Below the pieces are notes generated by a model, which saw only the letters and a list, made by a program, of their open reading frames with translations, made no database searches and was not told where the DNA came from. Below, piece after piece: positions 11,108-21,714 of a stretch of 64,000 nt of DNA (positions are counted from its first letter, which is position 1; each line of letters begins with the position of its first letter). Source of the stretch: Hyposmocoma kahamanoa (Eukaryota > Arthropoda > Insecta > Lepidoptera > Cosmopterigidae); contig NW_020654289.1 in NCBI RefSeq assembly GCF_003589595.1, positions 2,952,399-3,016,398 on the forward strand. The letters run 5' to 3'. The position numbers and the translations under genes were made by a program.

Positions 11108-11325
11108 AGAGACAGTCCTGTCCATTACAGTTGTAGTGCGATTTAGAGCTTTAAATCGCAAAGATATAAGGGGCACTGCCGCTACGTCCGTTATGTGAGA
11201 TATAAGTTGACAAGTCCCATGTGCCTGTAATTACACCAGCACCCTTACTGTTCTAAACCTGAACGTAGTAATGCTCACATTGTCGCAGAAAAAGGTACTT
11301 CTCTGGACGAACTCAAATCAGCTAA
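11108..11325 (-). mobile_element. Family B repeat
   Basis: Landmarks in reverse order: TTTAAATCGCAAAGATATAAG, TAAGTTGACAAGTCCCATG, TACACCAGCACCCTTAC. The end opposite the tail stops at CTCTGGACGAACTC. Confidence 0.65.
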
Positions 11326-11387
11326 TAAAAAGCTGCTACAGTGACTCATTAATTGTGAATGGATGATGTAATTTCTTTTTTACATCA

Positions 11388-11520
11388 AATGAAAGTCGTG
11401 ACCCAATGGTTTGACCTACCGCCTCTCGAGCGTGTCCGTGGGTTTGAATCCGTCATCACACATCTGTGTTTCTCGGAATTCATGTACGTAATTTAATTTG
11501 AAATTTGCCACGAGCATTTT
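11388..11520 (+). mobile_element. T3 tRNA-like SINE fragment
   Basis: The tRNA-like head GACCCAATGGTTTGACC and B box GGTTTGAATCC are visible on the plus strand, in the opposite orientation to 1808-2113. The body is truncated. Confidence 0.5.
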
Positions 11521-11524
11521 TATT

Positions 11525-12350
11525 TTATTTTATGTAGGCAGCAAATAAGCATATGGCCCGCCTGATTGAAAGCGGTCACCGTCGTTTATGAACGCCTGCA
11601 ACACCAGGGGCGTCATGAGCGCGTTGCCGACCCTTTAGGACACTTCTCAAACCCCTTTTGAAGGACTCTATGCTGTATTCCTGCGGGAAAACACCTACAG
11701 GGGTTCATTCCACAACCTAATTGTACGTGGGAAAAAGCTCTTCTGAAACCGTACAGTACGAGATCGACTCGGTTCCAGTGTGTGAGGATGGACTCCCTGC
11801 CGGTGGCGAGCGGTGCGGTGATAAAATGTTGCTGTGGCATCATGTCAAATAGTTCTTCAGAACTTTGGCCATTGCACAAGCGATAGAACAGGCATAGGGA
11901 GGCAAAGTCTCTCCTGCGAGACAGTGGTTCAATATCGTCTGTAACCACAGGATCGTCAACAATTCTCATAGTCTTTGAACCGCGTCAAAGGCCCAAGCTG
12001 GCATCCAGGAGCTCCCGCCCAGGGATAGCAACACTATTCCATGTGGGGACGAACTTGTGACTTGTAAAGTAGCGGTCTCTGCTCTGAAGTGTAATACAGC
12101 TTAGCCCTGTTGAGCACACCATGCTTTTTGGACGCCAGTTTGACTTTGCCATCTAAGTGACTACGGAATTGAACGTCACAAGAGAAGTCGACACCGAGGA
12201 TCCCGATACTCTCCGAGATAGTTTAGTCGTCTCCAATCAGAAACCCTCTCCAAGGTGTTTTCAGTTTGCGACACAAGTTATATTGAGCTCTCCTCTACGA
12301 AAGACCAAGGGGACTTATTTCGGTGACTTATTAAGCTGACATGTACAAAA
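11525..12350 (-). pseudogene. CR1-like LINE, ORF2 3' half
   Basis: Minus-strand translation in several frames gives the second half of a CR1-type reverse transcriptase. Visible pieces are ESIGILGVDFSCDVQFRSHL, VRPHMEYCCYPWAGAPGCQL and RLCNGQSSEELFDMMPQQHF. The region ends with HRVLQKGFEKCPKG-like tail residues. It is broken by several stops and frameshifts and lacks the catalytic YADD part, so it is dead on arrival or long decayed. Confidence 0.75.
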
Positions 12351-12789
12351 TACGTATAGTTTCACACTGTCCGGCCAAACAGTAGGCATACAAGTATTGA
12401 AGGTATATAATACATTAACTCACATGCACTTCGAAAGACTAAACCAGGTGTAACACATTTAGTTTTTCAATAATATTACATGAGCTTGCACACATGGATT
12501 TAATAAGTCGGTCAGAATTTAAACGTGATAATAGTTAGAAGGGTCAATTTTAATGGTAATTAGGTGTCAAAATAATATCGTAAAATGAATAACGTCAATA
12601 ACTTCCAATATCAAAAATTAGACAATTAATTTAGAGATTTATCATTTGAAAATTCAGACACTGTATTTTTACTTTTTACACTTCACTTTAATTGTTTTTT
12701 AAATAGCATAAGGTTTTTCTCAGACCTTAGTGCTTCCGGTAAATTGTTGTAAATTTTTGGCGCCGTTACAAAAATAAGGAAAGAATAGT
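12351..12789. other. No gene recognised
   Basis: AT-rich sequence with no repeat landmark or coding signal that I can support. Confidence 0.4.
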
Positions 12790-13235
12790 TGTAGTGCCAC
12801 TTACAGTTTTGTAAATCTTAAATATCGGCGATGTATCATGCCAGTCACCCTGAGACATAAGTTGACAAGTCCCATGTGCCCGTACTCTTACTAGCATTTT
12901 TACCCTTTAAAAGGTAGCGCCCTTGTAAGCTAAGCCCTTGGGGGCAAGGTATTTTGTGCTACAAGAAGATTCCAAAAGCTGTTTCAGACCTATGCCTTGA
13001 TAAGTTAAAAAATCATGTAATGGCTACTTTACTAAAGAGCTACTTTACATAAACAATAAGACAGATTGGCTTTGAACATTGTAAGAAATATGACGATAAT
13101 TTTGATTTTGATTTTATGGATTTTGAAAATAAAAACTTAGTAACGCTGCATTACTACTGGGCGGCAGAAATGGGTTAGGTGGCAGTACTTCCCCGGACGA
13201 ACTCTTTCACAAGAAGCTCTACTGCTACAAAAAAT
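12790..13235 (-). mobile_element. Family B repeat split by ~230 bp
   Basis: One part (12790-12912) carries CACCCTGAGACATAAGTTG and CATGTGCCCGTACTC. The other (13145-13235) carries TGGGCGGCAGAAATGGG and TTCACAAGAAGCTCTACTG. The inserted block begins with the same GCCCTTGTAAGCTAAG(T/C)CC sequence seen after the copy at 10297, so a subfamily variant or a shared insertion is likely. Confidence 0.6.
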
Positions 13236-13617
13236 TTAAACATAAGAATGTTGTAATAAATGGCTCTGCGCTACAAATACGTTGGCGGCACTTTGGTATT
13301 TAACGTTACGTACAAAATATACCATCAATTCTGTCTCCCAATGAGTTGGACAGAGATTAAAGACCTCGATTTGGTAAGATCCTGACATATGTACATCTGT
13401 TGCTTCCTTTATGTACATCGGTCTTTTCACGATCGTGTAGATCATTTGTCCTGGGCTTATCAATTTAAGCAGCCATTTTACATGTAGCTTGCCTTATTAA
13501 ATAAGGTAAATTTGAATCGAAGGTAAATTATTTCCTACCTTATTTTTTTAGGTAATTGACTAACTATAGTCTGCTAACTATAGTAACTATAGTATTTAAA
13601 TCAACTAGTACTCAATA

Positions 13618-13790
13618 ATTGAATGAATAGTGGGTCGGGGACGATTAAAATGAAACCAGTTTGGCTATTTATTCCTTAAGCATGACCAACATTCAGTCGA
13701 TAGTCGATAGAATATTTATCGACTGCAATCATTAGCTGCTCGCAAGCGGGTAACACTTTTGCGCAATTAACTGTAATTTTACTCGGTCAT
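13618..13790 (+). repeat. Left arm of 2.7-kb inverted repeat pair
   Basis: About 130-170 bases containing TCGATAGTCGATAGAATATT and GACTGCAATCATTAGCTGC match the reverse complement of 16222-16356. Both arms point inward, like long terminal inverted repeats. Confidence 0.5.
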
Positions 13791-13849
13791 CAAAAAAGAC
13801 AGACTCCTAATATGTTACTACATTTTCATGTCCTAAACGTATAATAATA

Positions 13850-14130
13850 ATAACCTATATATTGTAGTCTCATTGGGTACAGGCTTCTCACAATTAGAGA
13901 GCTTGGGCTTTTCCATGCGGGCCCAAAGCTCCCACATGAGCCTTTCTGATGGTAATAATCTAGCTATGCATAATATATTTTGGTAGCATTAGAACTCCTT
14001 GTGAAAGGCTTTGGTCCAGGGAAGTATTGCCACCTTACCTATTTGTGCCGAAAAGCTGTAATGTGAGCATTACTGCGTTTCGGTGTTGAAGGGCAAGTGT
14101 GCTATTGAAATTACAATCACGGGGGTCCTT
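13850..14130 (+). mobile_element. Family B repeat with upstream repeat block
   Basis: 13980-14130 is a 5' part of family B (GAACTCCTTGTGAAAGGC, TTGCCACCTTACCTATTTG, GAGCATTACTGCGTTTCGG). The block before it (13890-13970, with GAGCTTGGGCTTTTCC) looks like another dispersed Lepidoptera-type repeat; its family is uncertain. Confidence 0.5.
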
Positions 14131-14159
14131 TGATGTTATCAAATTCAGACAAACTTCAG

Positions 14160-14572
14160 TCTATTTTTTATAAAAAATAAGTGCGCATTTGACCTCCATC
14201 TCACCCGATGGAAAATCACGATGAGGTCGAGGATGTAATATGCACACCTGCCTGTTAACTCTCGCCTTGAAAAGGTCCAAGTTATAGCGTTCGGGAAACA
14301 AGTTTGCAGGCAGGGAATGCCACTCCCTAGCCTCTCTCGCCATACAAATGTGGAAGGGAAACGCTTCCGGGGAATACCCACAACATAGGGGTGTAGGGAT
14401 GGACAGGGGAAGGCAGAATCAAATTATGCAATAATCGCACACTCTCCGTGTTATCATCGCACACTATCATGTAGAATATCGATAAGCTGGCAACTCTACG
14501 GCGGTGTTCCAGGCTCTGCAGCTTTGCCTCTATTAATTCCGAGTCACCTAAAGTCTGTTGGTGCATCAATGT
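14160..14572 (-). pseudogene. CR1-like LINE, C-terminal fragment
   Basis: Two minus-strand frames: GDSELIEAKLQSLEHRRRVA at the upstream end, and AREWHSLPANLFPERYNLDL followed by FKARVNRQ. They are out of frame with each other. The plus-strand copy at 33640 is the same family and has the same GDSEL segment. Confidence 0.7.
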
Positions 14573-14599
14573 ACACTTGAAGTGCTTACAAAGTGCCAG

Positions 14600-14975
14600 G
14601 TTCTTCTTTCTTCTTTTTAGCCGTTGTCAATTATATCTGTGTTCGCCTCCTTCAGTTTCTGCTACTTCTCTCGGTTCTGTGCTACCTGTATCCAATTCAA
14701 CTCCGAAAAATTCTTTATGTCATCCGTCCAACGCATCTGCGGTCGCCCTCTGGGGCGTTTGTCCCCAAGGTCACCATTCGAGGACCGCCTTACACCAGGA
14801 GCCATGCTTTCGAGCAACATGACCCGCCCACTGCCAGTTAAAATTCGTTACGCCTTTGATGACATCTGCGACTCTGCTTTCCTGTCTGAGCCATATATTT
14901 GTTTTGCGGTCTTTGAGTGTAATTCCCACCAGTTTCCTCTTTAATGCCCTCTGGGCTAGGTGGAGTCCAATTAAT
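14600..14975 (-). pseudogene. RTE-like endonuclease/RT C-terminal remnant
   Basis: The minus strand encodes pieces typical of the end of RTE-type ORFs: an AQRALKRKLVGITLKDR segment, then NWQWAGHVARKHGSW and KAVLEW, then an RGRPQMRW-like run in another frame. The plus-strand frames here (14577-15068) are antisense shadows. Confidence 0.65.
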
Positions 14976-14989
14976 AAAAAGTTATATAA

Positions 14990-15679
14990 TAAACTATCAG
15001 ATAGGCTGGGGGGCAGTCGTTCTCACTCGTACTGGTCTCCTATATACCTGTCAATAGTATCGATATAAACATCATGTTATCAAAATTCGGTACTGGTAGT
15101 CACTACGGAAAATCTTGACATCGCGATTCAGAAGTCAATCAATGCCATCTAACGGATTCTTAGAAGACTATAGGAATAAACATAGTCGATTAGAGTAGTG
15201 TGTATGAAATATGATTGTCATACTGTTTTATTGTTAATAATACACTGCTGCACACGACCTAGGTGGAATATTTCTAGGAAATGATTGTCCAATGAATCTT
15301 CATATAATAGCCCCTATTCTCATAGAGAGCTGCACTTCCCATTTTACGTTGAAATAAGAACATTAAGAAGAAAAATGTATGCTGTATGCAAGATGTATTG
15401 AACGTACTTTATTTAATAATGTCGGTGTTTTCGTAGAAGAATTTTTTGCGAAGGATATTTTTATACAATTAATAAAAAGTACGTGATAAGAGAGAGATAC
15501 ATTTCGAAATATATTACAACATGAAACGGAAGAACGAACCTAAGAATAATATAATCGATCCGCATTCGCCATTACAATTTGACTTGTAGTTACAGTGTAG
15601 TTGTGTAAGTCCTGCCTATTCAAAATGACTACAAACTCATAAATGACTACACTTCGATCGGAGCGTAGGGTAATTGGGT
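14990..15679. other. No gene recognised
   Basis: No coding signal or repeat landmark recognised. Confidence 0.35.
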
Positions 15680-15835
15680 AATTTTTAGTTTAGTTTTTTG
15701 TGTCTAATTTTGGTGGCAAGTTTTATTATTTAAATATTCTAGAATATTATCATGTGCCAATAATAAAAAATAATGTAATACTTAAATAATAAGAATCGCC
15801 ACTAAAATTAGATAGAGAAAACTAACCTAAAAATA
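15680..15835. mobile_element. Small foldback MITE
   Basis: Imperfect inverted ends of about 37 bp: GTCTAATTTTGGTGGC on the left (15702-15717) and GCCACTAAAATTAGAT on the right (15798-15813). The flanking TTTTTAGTTTAG and CTAACCTAAAAA also pair. The middle is AT-rich and non-coding. Confidence 0.55.
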
Positions 15836-15841
15836 ACACGG

Positions 15842-16000
15842 TAACATTATTATTTTAGTTGTTCCCAGGTTGGAAACATAAGTTGAAAAATTAAGATATT
15901 CATCACAATATTCTCATGCTGAAATAAACATTGTTCAATGCAGTAGGTACTTACGTATTGATATTTTTATCTTGATTCTAATGGGCGTCCCAAAATTCAC
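15842..16000 (+). repeat. Low-copy repeat related to 38007 and 22926
   Basis: Shares TTATTGTTTTAG-like, AACATAA(T/G)TTGAAAAA, TTCATCACAATA and TTGATAT blocks with 38007-38175 and, shorter, with 22926-22990. Identity unknown. Confidence 0.4.
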
Positions 16001-16221
16001 GCAAGAAATAATTTTGATAGAAAACACAGGTTTATAATTAAAAATTGTTATTTTTTTTATAGATCCACTAAGTACAGGGTTATGTGCGGTAAAGCGTGTC
16101 ATGTCGTTTCATGAAATTTTCGATGACCGTCTTGCATAATTGTGGCTGAATTGCGTTGATACAGCGCTCAATTTCCTTCTTCTACGTCTTTTTTTTGAAG
16201 ATGGAGTAAAATGATAGTTCA

Positions 16222-16356
16222 TTGCGCAAAAGCTAGTTTGCAAGCAGCTAGAGATTGCAGTCGATAAATATTCTATCGACTATCGATTGGATTGGTCACG
16301 CTTATGCAATAAATAGCAGAACTTGTTTCATTTCAATCCAACTGCTTGGCACAGGG
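16222..16356 (-). repeat. Right arm of 2.7-kb inverted repeat pair
   Basis: Reverse-complement partner of 13618-13790, containing GATTGCAGTCGATAAATATT and CTATCGACTATCGATTGG. Confidence 0.5.
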
Positions 16357-16636
16357 TAATTTGAATTGTCATTTTTTGTAAATTTTTACATACACAAACT
16401 GCATTTAGACTATATCTATTTAAAATACAAAGAGATAGAAGAAAATTAAGGATAAAGAAGGCAAGAACGTAATTAGTAATCATTACAACGTCGTACCATT
16501 CACAATTCAGGCATAATTTTATATTCTTTCACAATCCACCAATAAAACAGTCGACAACAACTACATGACTATTTTAAATTTTATAAAAACTGCCAACCCT
16601 GCGAATGTCATTTTGTTCCGTCTTCAAAAAAGACAC

Positions 16637-17087
16637 TATAGAAATGAAATGCTGAATATTTCCGAATTCGAGGCACTCTTTTTCAAACTACCATAAATAC
16701 AACAATAAACACGTGTGCAATATGATATAATTTTTTTAAAACTGAGCGAGCTCTTCAATTCTTTAATGAATGCCGTGTGCGATGACCTGCGCTATACAAT
16801 GCGATTGCACCGCGAGATTATGTAAATATGTGCGTCCGTACCATTGACTTACAATTATATGGACGTCGGGTCCGCGCTAAAAAGTGTCCTAACTTATAGG
16901 GCGTTAAAATCGTATACAGAGCGTCATTCACGCTTTAGTCTTCATTTGTTCGACTGACTCTGACTGATCTAACGTTTTAGCTTTTTCATATTCCTTTACA
17001 TGTCACTACGTTTAAATAGGTTGACTTGGGACATTTTTTTCGTGGTTTTTGTATTAGACCCGTCGTCCATTTATTTGTAAGTCAATG
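16637..17087 (+). repeat. Tandem duplication, unit 1 (451 bp)
   Basis: Starts TATAGAAATGAAAT and ends at the terminal GTCAATG of the H MITE inside it. Unit 2 begins at the next base. Apart from point changes, the units differ where unit 1 has nine bases (TCTGACTGA) in place of 49 in unit 2. Confidence 0.85.
16842..17087 (+). mobile_element. H MITE copy 1 (hAT-type)
   Basis: The left end is CATTGACTTACAATTATATG and the right end is its near inverse TTATTTGTAAGTCAATG. The left flank GTCCGTAC (16834-16841) is one half of the 8-bp target duplication. Its partner is found after copy 2, not here. Confidence 0.8.
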
Positions 17088-17578
17088 TATAGAAATGAAA
17101 TTCTGAATATTTCCGAATTCGAGGCACTCTTTTTCAAACTACCATAAATACAACAATAAACACTTGTGCAATATGATATATTTTTTTTTAAACTGAGCGA
17201 GCTCTTCAATTCTTTAATGAATGCCGTGTGCGATGACCTGCGCTATACAATGCGATTGCACCGCGAGATTATGTAAATATGTGCGTCCGTATCATTGACT
17301 TACAATTATATGGACGTCGGGTCCGCGCTAAAAAGTGTCCGAACTTATAGGGCGTTAAAATCGTATATAGAGCGTCATTCACGCTTTAGTCTTCGTTTGT
17401 TCGACTGACAGCGAAGCAAGCAAAATTAGACAGTACTGCGATGACATTACAATTTAAATCTAACGTTTTAGCTTTTTCATATTCCTTTACATGTCACTAC
17501 GTTTAAATAGGTTGACTTGGAACATTTTTTTCGTGGTTTTTGTATTAGACCCGTCGTCCATTTGTTTGTAAGTCAATG
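17088..17578 (+). repeat. Tandem duplication, unit 2 (491 bp)
   Basis: Repeat of 16637-17087, again ending precisely at the H MITE terminus and followed by GTCCGTAC. Confidence 0.85.
17293..17578 (+). mobile_element. H MITE copy 2 (hAT-type)
   Basis: A fuller version (286 bp) with the internal TGCGATGACATTACAATTT segment that copy 1 lacks. Right flank GTCCGTAC (17579-17586) matches the left flank of copy 1. Its own left flank reads GTCCGTAT. Confidence 0.8.
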
Positions 17579-17586
17579 GTCCGTAC

Positions 17587-17988
17587 ACTAAACACGAGGA
17601 AAAGCGTTACATTTCTATCGCCGTGACTATCGTACCAGTTACAAAAAAATAACCGCGACAAATAACCGTGGTTTTGTCACGCCTGTCATTTACTCGTACA
17701 TCACAATCTTAGAGGATGGAAAAAAATAAAGGATCACGATATATGGTTTTGGCAATCGGTTACTTTCTAATAGTCGTTATTATTATTCATTTTGAAGTAA
17801 CGTTTAATTCCATTTGAAAAGTTGATCCGCAATATTTTAACCTTCACTCTTTTACAGGTTTAGGATTGTCGCATTAATCGTTAGTAAGACCATGCGGCGT
17901 GTTTATTATGGATCAATTTTGTGCAAGTACTTGGTACTTCGTGCAACGGGCTGGTATCCGTTTTGTACAAGTATCGTTTTTGTGTTTA
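17587..17988. other. No gene recognised
   Basis: No coding or repeat signal can be supported here. Confidence 0.35.
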
Positions 17989-18208
17989 AATAATAAATAT
18001 AAATAACGCACACACTCAACATAGCCCCGCACTAGGGAAACCCTGTGTCGCGGGTGCCATGGACACACACATAGACAACCACAAATTACACCCAAACTCA
18101 CGAGAGAAATAAATGTAGGCCATACAAATATTTCTCCCGGCCCGGGAATCGAACCCGGGGACCTCTGCGTGGCAGTCCGGTATGGTAACCGTTCGGCCAC
18201 GGAGGCAG
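17989..18208 (-). mobile_element. T1 tRNA-derived SINE
   Basis: On the minus strand it opens CTGCCTCCGTGGCCGAACGG (A box TGGCCGAACGG), then GGGTTCGATTCCCGGG (B box), then a body with ATTTATTTCTCTCGTGAG and CCATGGCACCCGCGAC, ending in an AT-rich tail. The tRNA-like head is well kept, but the body and repeated copies (45437, 54013) show it is a SINE and not a tRNA gene. Confidence 0.85.
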
Positions 18209-18526
18209 TTTACTGTTTACAATATTTACACGGTGTAAATACTTATCCAATTATTGTTGGTTTCTCTACAGAACGGAGATCGCGCATGATTTTCTATGTA
18301 GTATACGTCGTAGGTCGTAATGTGAGTTACAGAGACTGTTAGTGGAATGGAGGTACAACTTATGTGATTTTGGAATGTCGTTCCTTCGTAAAAAGTCACG
18401 GTGATACTATTTGACGGCTGGTAACTGTGATTTTTTCATTGTGATGTTATTTACCACTATCGAGTATATAACCAGAAATAGAGACGAAATAAGGGCCACC
18501 TGTCTCTCGCAACTCCTCAGGTAAAT

Positions 18527-18815
18527 GGGCCTCATATATAAGTAATCGTGTAACTTTTGTGAACCGATTTCGGTGATTCTTTTTTTGTTGGAAAGAGATA
18601 GCCGATGATACCATCGAGTTCTAGAGTGGCGACCGCACACGATTTTAATCATTCTTTTTTTGAGGGTATCTCGGTATTGATCCCACTTAATTTTGAAGAA
18701 AATACTCCACCTCCTAAGGGTGGCAAACTATGGGACGGATTGGATTTCGTGTACTTTCCGGTAACCGATTTCAATAAAACTAGACGTAATTCCACGTACT
18801 TTTGAAGTCGGTTTC
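18527..18815. mobile_element. MITE-A copy carrying an RTE scrap
   Basis: Normal MITE-A sequence (GTGAACCGATTTCGGTGATT) is interrupted at about 18597-18633 by GCCGATGATACCATCGAGTT. It then resumes and ends CGTACTTTTGAAGTCGGTT. The same foreign motif lies beside the MITE-A half at 54646. Confidence 0.65.
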
Positions 18816-19719
18816 TTTTCGGTAAAAAAAATTCAATTCTGTACGTCTGCCTCCGTCTGATCTAATGCGGTTGGTTGAGGATAGAACAGACTTTACCAGC
18901 ATTAGAAATTTTTGTGCTGTGTTTCCATTTCGATTTTTTAAAGGAGCTAATTAGAAAATTAGAATATAGTAAAAACTAAGCATATAAGCTCTAAAATGAA
19001 TTAGACATCATCTCAACAATTCTCTTCTGACTTATCTAGAAAGAGATTTAATTCTCGTGTTGTTCGGGGAAAAACTCTGAGCGCATTTGCAGCGTTAACA
19101 CCATTCCAGTAAGTCACCTTTGAGCACAGAATTTAAGAAGACTGTAATATGTTGTCCTCGTAGCTAATCGTTTTCAAAACGGTTAATCTCTGGTAGGAAA
19201 TTGTTCCTTGATACGCTTCCTCTATTATCCCAAAGCCTCTTTTAGACACGGAAAAAATGTCCTTTAAAAAACTTTTTTATTGTTACTGAGTCCAATTAAA
19301 CCATCTACCGTCTCCTTTGAAAACAAGCAAACAAGCCTCGCTCCTCAAATTGGCTCTTTAGCATAAATTGGATAGGATTTTCTCGAAAAACTTTTAAATT
19401 ATTGCTGCCAACAAACTGAGAAATCGAAGCTCCCTCCTTGAAGAATATTGAGATTGAACATTTATTGTGTGTATTTTGTTTAAACGATTTCAAATTACGG
19501 TCGTGATCTTGCACTTGGTTAAATTCGTCGCACGCGACGTCAATTACTGTCGTAACTCCAAATTGTGCAATTATGAAAACACGATTTGAAAATATAAAAA
19601 AAAATACTGAGCGAAACCAATATTTAAATTCTCGTTTATAAATGGATATAATTGTACATTTGTAAACGTGAGAGCATTATGTGTGGTAGATTTATTACTA
19701 GAAGTAGAGAAGGCAAATT
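18816..19719. other. No gene recognised
   Basis: Mostly AT-rich. The 69-codon minus frame at 19305-19514 has no domain or convincing splice borders. Confidence 0.35.
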
Positions 19720-20015
19720 TATTAGTAGCAGTAGAGCTCGTTGTGAAAGACCGAGAAGAAGTGTGTGTGTGCCACCTTACCTAATTCTGCCGCCAAGCCG
19801 TAATGCGAGCATTAATGCAATCCGGTTTTGACGGGTAAGGGTGCTGGTGAATTTACAGGCACATGGAACTTGTCAACTTGTCTCACGAATTTGTGACGGG
19901 CGCAGTGGCACTGTCCCTAAGATCTTTGCAATTTAAAGCTGTGAGTGGCACTGGAACTGTTATTGACAGGCGAGTTGTTTCCTCGTCGTGCCATCACTAA
20001 GTAATAAAAAAAATT
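19720..20015 (+). mobile_element. Family B repeat, nearly full length
   Basis: All landmarks are present in family order: AGTAGCAGTAGAGCTCGTTG, CTGCCGCCAAGCCGTAATG, GGTGCTGGTGAATTTACAGG, GTGACGGGCGCAGTGGCAC, AAGCTGTGAGTGGCACTGG, and an A-rich tail after CCATCACTAAGTAAT. Confidence 0.75.
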
Positions 20016-20149
20016 AAAAGATTTAAAACAAAAGTTGTAGACGTGTGAAATCCGGATTGGGCCTGACTGACGGACTAAGACTTTTTTAGAAAAATAGAGA
20101 CTGTCATACCATCATGCGAGGTTTAAAAATAAACTAGCTGTTCTTTATA

Positions 20150-20425
20150 GTCGTCTTCACAAAGTCACAAACTCGTTTAGGGGGCAATGTATACGCTTCT
20201 ATAATAAGATTCCAGTTGATATTCAAAATTTACCGTTCTTATACAGCTTCTGCGTAACCGTTTGGCAATGTATGAAATAAACATTTTAAATGATAAATGT
20301 ATTCAAATGCATATTTTATACTCATTCTTCTCAGGGGAATCAGCCTAACGAATGAGCAGTGGAGTTTAATCAGTATGACGATTTCAAATGTAATGTGCTT
20401 TTACCTATGAAATAAAGACTAAACG
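20150..20425 (+). mobile_element. LT-type LINE 3' fragment
   Basis: Coding remnant FYNKIPVDIQNLP (frames broken), then the tail TTCTTCTCAGGGGAATCAGC, AACGAATGAGCAGTGGAG and GAAATAAAGAC. Confidence 0.55.
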
Positions 20426-20442
20426 ACTTTGATGCCAATTTT

Positions 20443-20726
20443 CATTGACTTACAAATAAATGGACGACGGGTTTAATACAAAAATCACGAAAAAATGTCC
20501 CAAGTCAACCTATTTAAACGTAGTGACATGTAAAGGAATATGAAAAAGCTAAAACGTTGAATTTAAATTGTAATGTCATCGCAGTACTGTCTAATTTTGT
20601 TGCTTCGCTGTCAGTCGAACAAACGAAGACTAAAGCGTGAATGACGCTCTGTATGCGATTTTAACGCCCTATAAGTTCGGACACTTTTTAGCGCGGACCC
20701 GACGTCCATATAATTGTAAGTCAATG
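20443..20726 (-). mobile_element. H MITE copy 3 (hAT-type)
   Basis: 284 bp with ends CATTGACTTACAAATAAATG and ATAATTGTAAGTCAATG, flanked by a perfect 8-bp duplication CCAATTTT (20435-20442 and 20727-20734). Inverted relative to copies 1 and 2. Confidence 0.85.
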
Positions 20727-20999
20727 CCAATTTTGCTTCGTTTGAAGGATCCCTTATCATAAGAGGGAGGGAGTATATGCTCCGGAAGGGATTTCCATTT
20801 AATCATACATGTAGTGATACATTATAATGTTGATTCCGAACAGTCTGTAGAACCGATTTCCTTGCAACGCGCGCACTTTTGCGGCGGTGTGCCGGTGGTT
20901 TGTAAAGCTTTTGTTGCGTATTATGTTTACATTGAAAAAATTGTTATTTTCCGTATTATTGTTAGAGGGATTGCAACACTTATATCTGTATCTATCTGA

Positions 21000-21235
21000 G
21001 TGACGAAATATCATAGATTTCTCATAGATGGCGCTACGGCTAAAAAGTCGTTGAAAAACCAAATATAAAGATACGACGTAAGCACATAGAAAAATTCGTG
21101 AGGTCCGCTGGTTCGTTCCTTGGCTTAGTTGGTATAGCGTCTGACACGGTAAGCTTGAAGACGTCGGTTCGAATCCGGCCGGATCGAACGATTTTTTTCT
21201 GAGTGTTCGGTCTTTGTAATAATAATTATATCTAT
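21000..21235 (+). mobile_element. T2 tRNA-like SINE
   Basis: The leader has CATAGATGGCGCTACGGC. The tRNA-like part follows with A box TGGCTTAGTTGG (matches the consensus exactly) and B box GGTTCGAATCC, then GATTTTTTTCTGAGTGTTC and a TAATAATAATTA tail. The leader ahead of the tRNA part is also present in copies at 1285, 57475 and 58300, so it belongs to the element. Confidence 0.75.
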
Positions 21236-21714
21236 AGTACATAGCGATACCGAATGATACGATAATATCAGATTGATTCGATATATCCAGGGCATATATC
21301 GAAATTCTTTGAAAATCGATATATATATGTGTCGAGCACTGCTAATATCAAGTTGGTGAAACATATTAAAACTAAAGGACAAATAGTGATGAGTAACAAT
21401 GCTTAGAAAGAAATACAGTACCCGGAAATACGGCACTTGGAAATGATTTCAGCGGTTTTTCCGCTAAATCTGTCGCTATTCTAAGAGTACATAGTATGAC
21501 CCTTAAATAAAGTCCAAATCTGATTTCTTATAAATTCACAAGTATTTTTTAGTTCACTATCGGACTAAGGATGAGCTGCGCACATGTGCCACTGTTCTTA
21601 AGTTAACTGTAGTTACGGTAACAGTGTGAATACTATAGAGGTACTAAAATATTCAATAGGACAACTAAATCGACAATGCTTAACAAAATGTAAAAATTGC
21701 TTGTTTGTCCCCAG

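Noticed and set aside
13236..13463. 75-codon minus frame with fairly protein-like composition
   Set aside because: Starts at TTG, with no ATG, splice context or known domain. Too weak to call.
14577..15068. Cluster of overlapping plus-strand frames of 70-106 codons
   Set aside because: Antisense to an RTE-like remnant readable on the minus strand.
18135..18208. tRNA-like sequence (also at 45590-45657, 21113-21180 and 57565-57640)
   Set aside because: Promoter boxes are good but each is followed by a conserved SINE body and recurs as part of a dispersed family, so they are SINE heads, not tRNA genes.
20799..21242. 147-codon minus frame
   Set aside because: Antisense across a T2 SINE leader and tRNA part. 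The apparent FDPAGFEPTSSS is the reversed B-box region.
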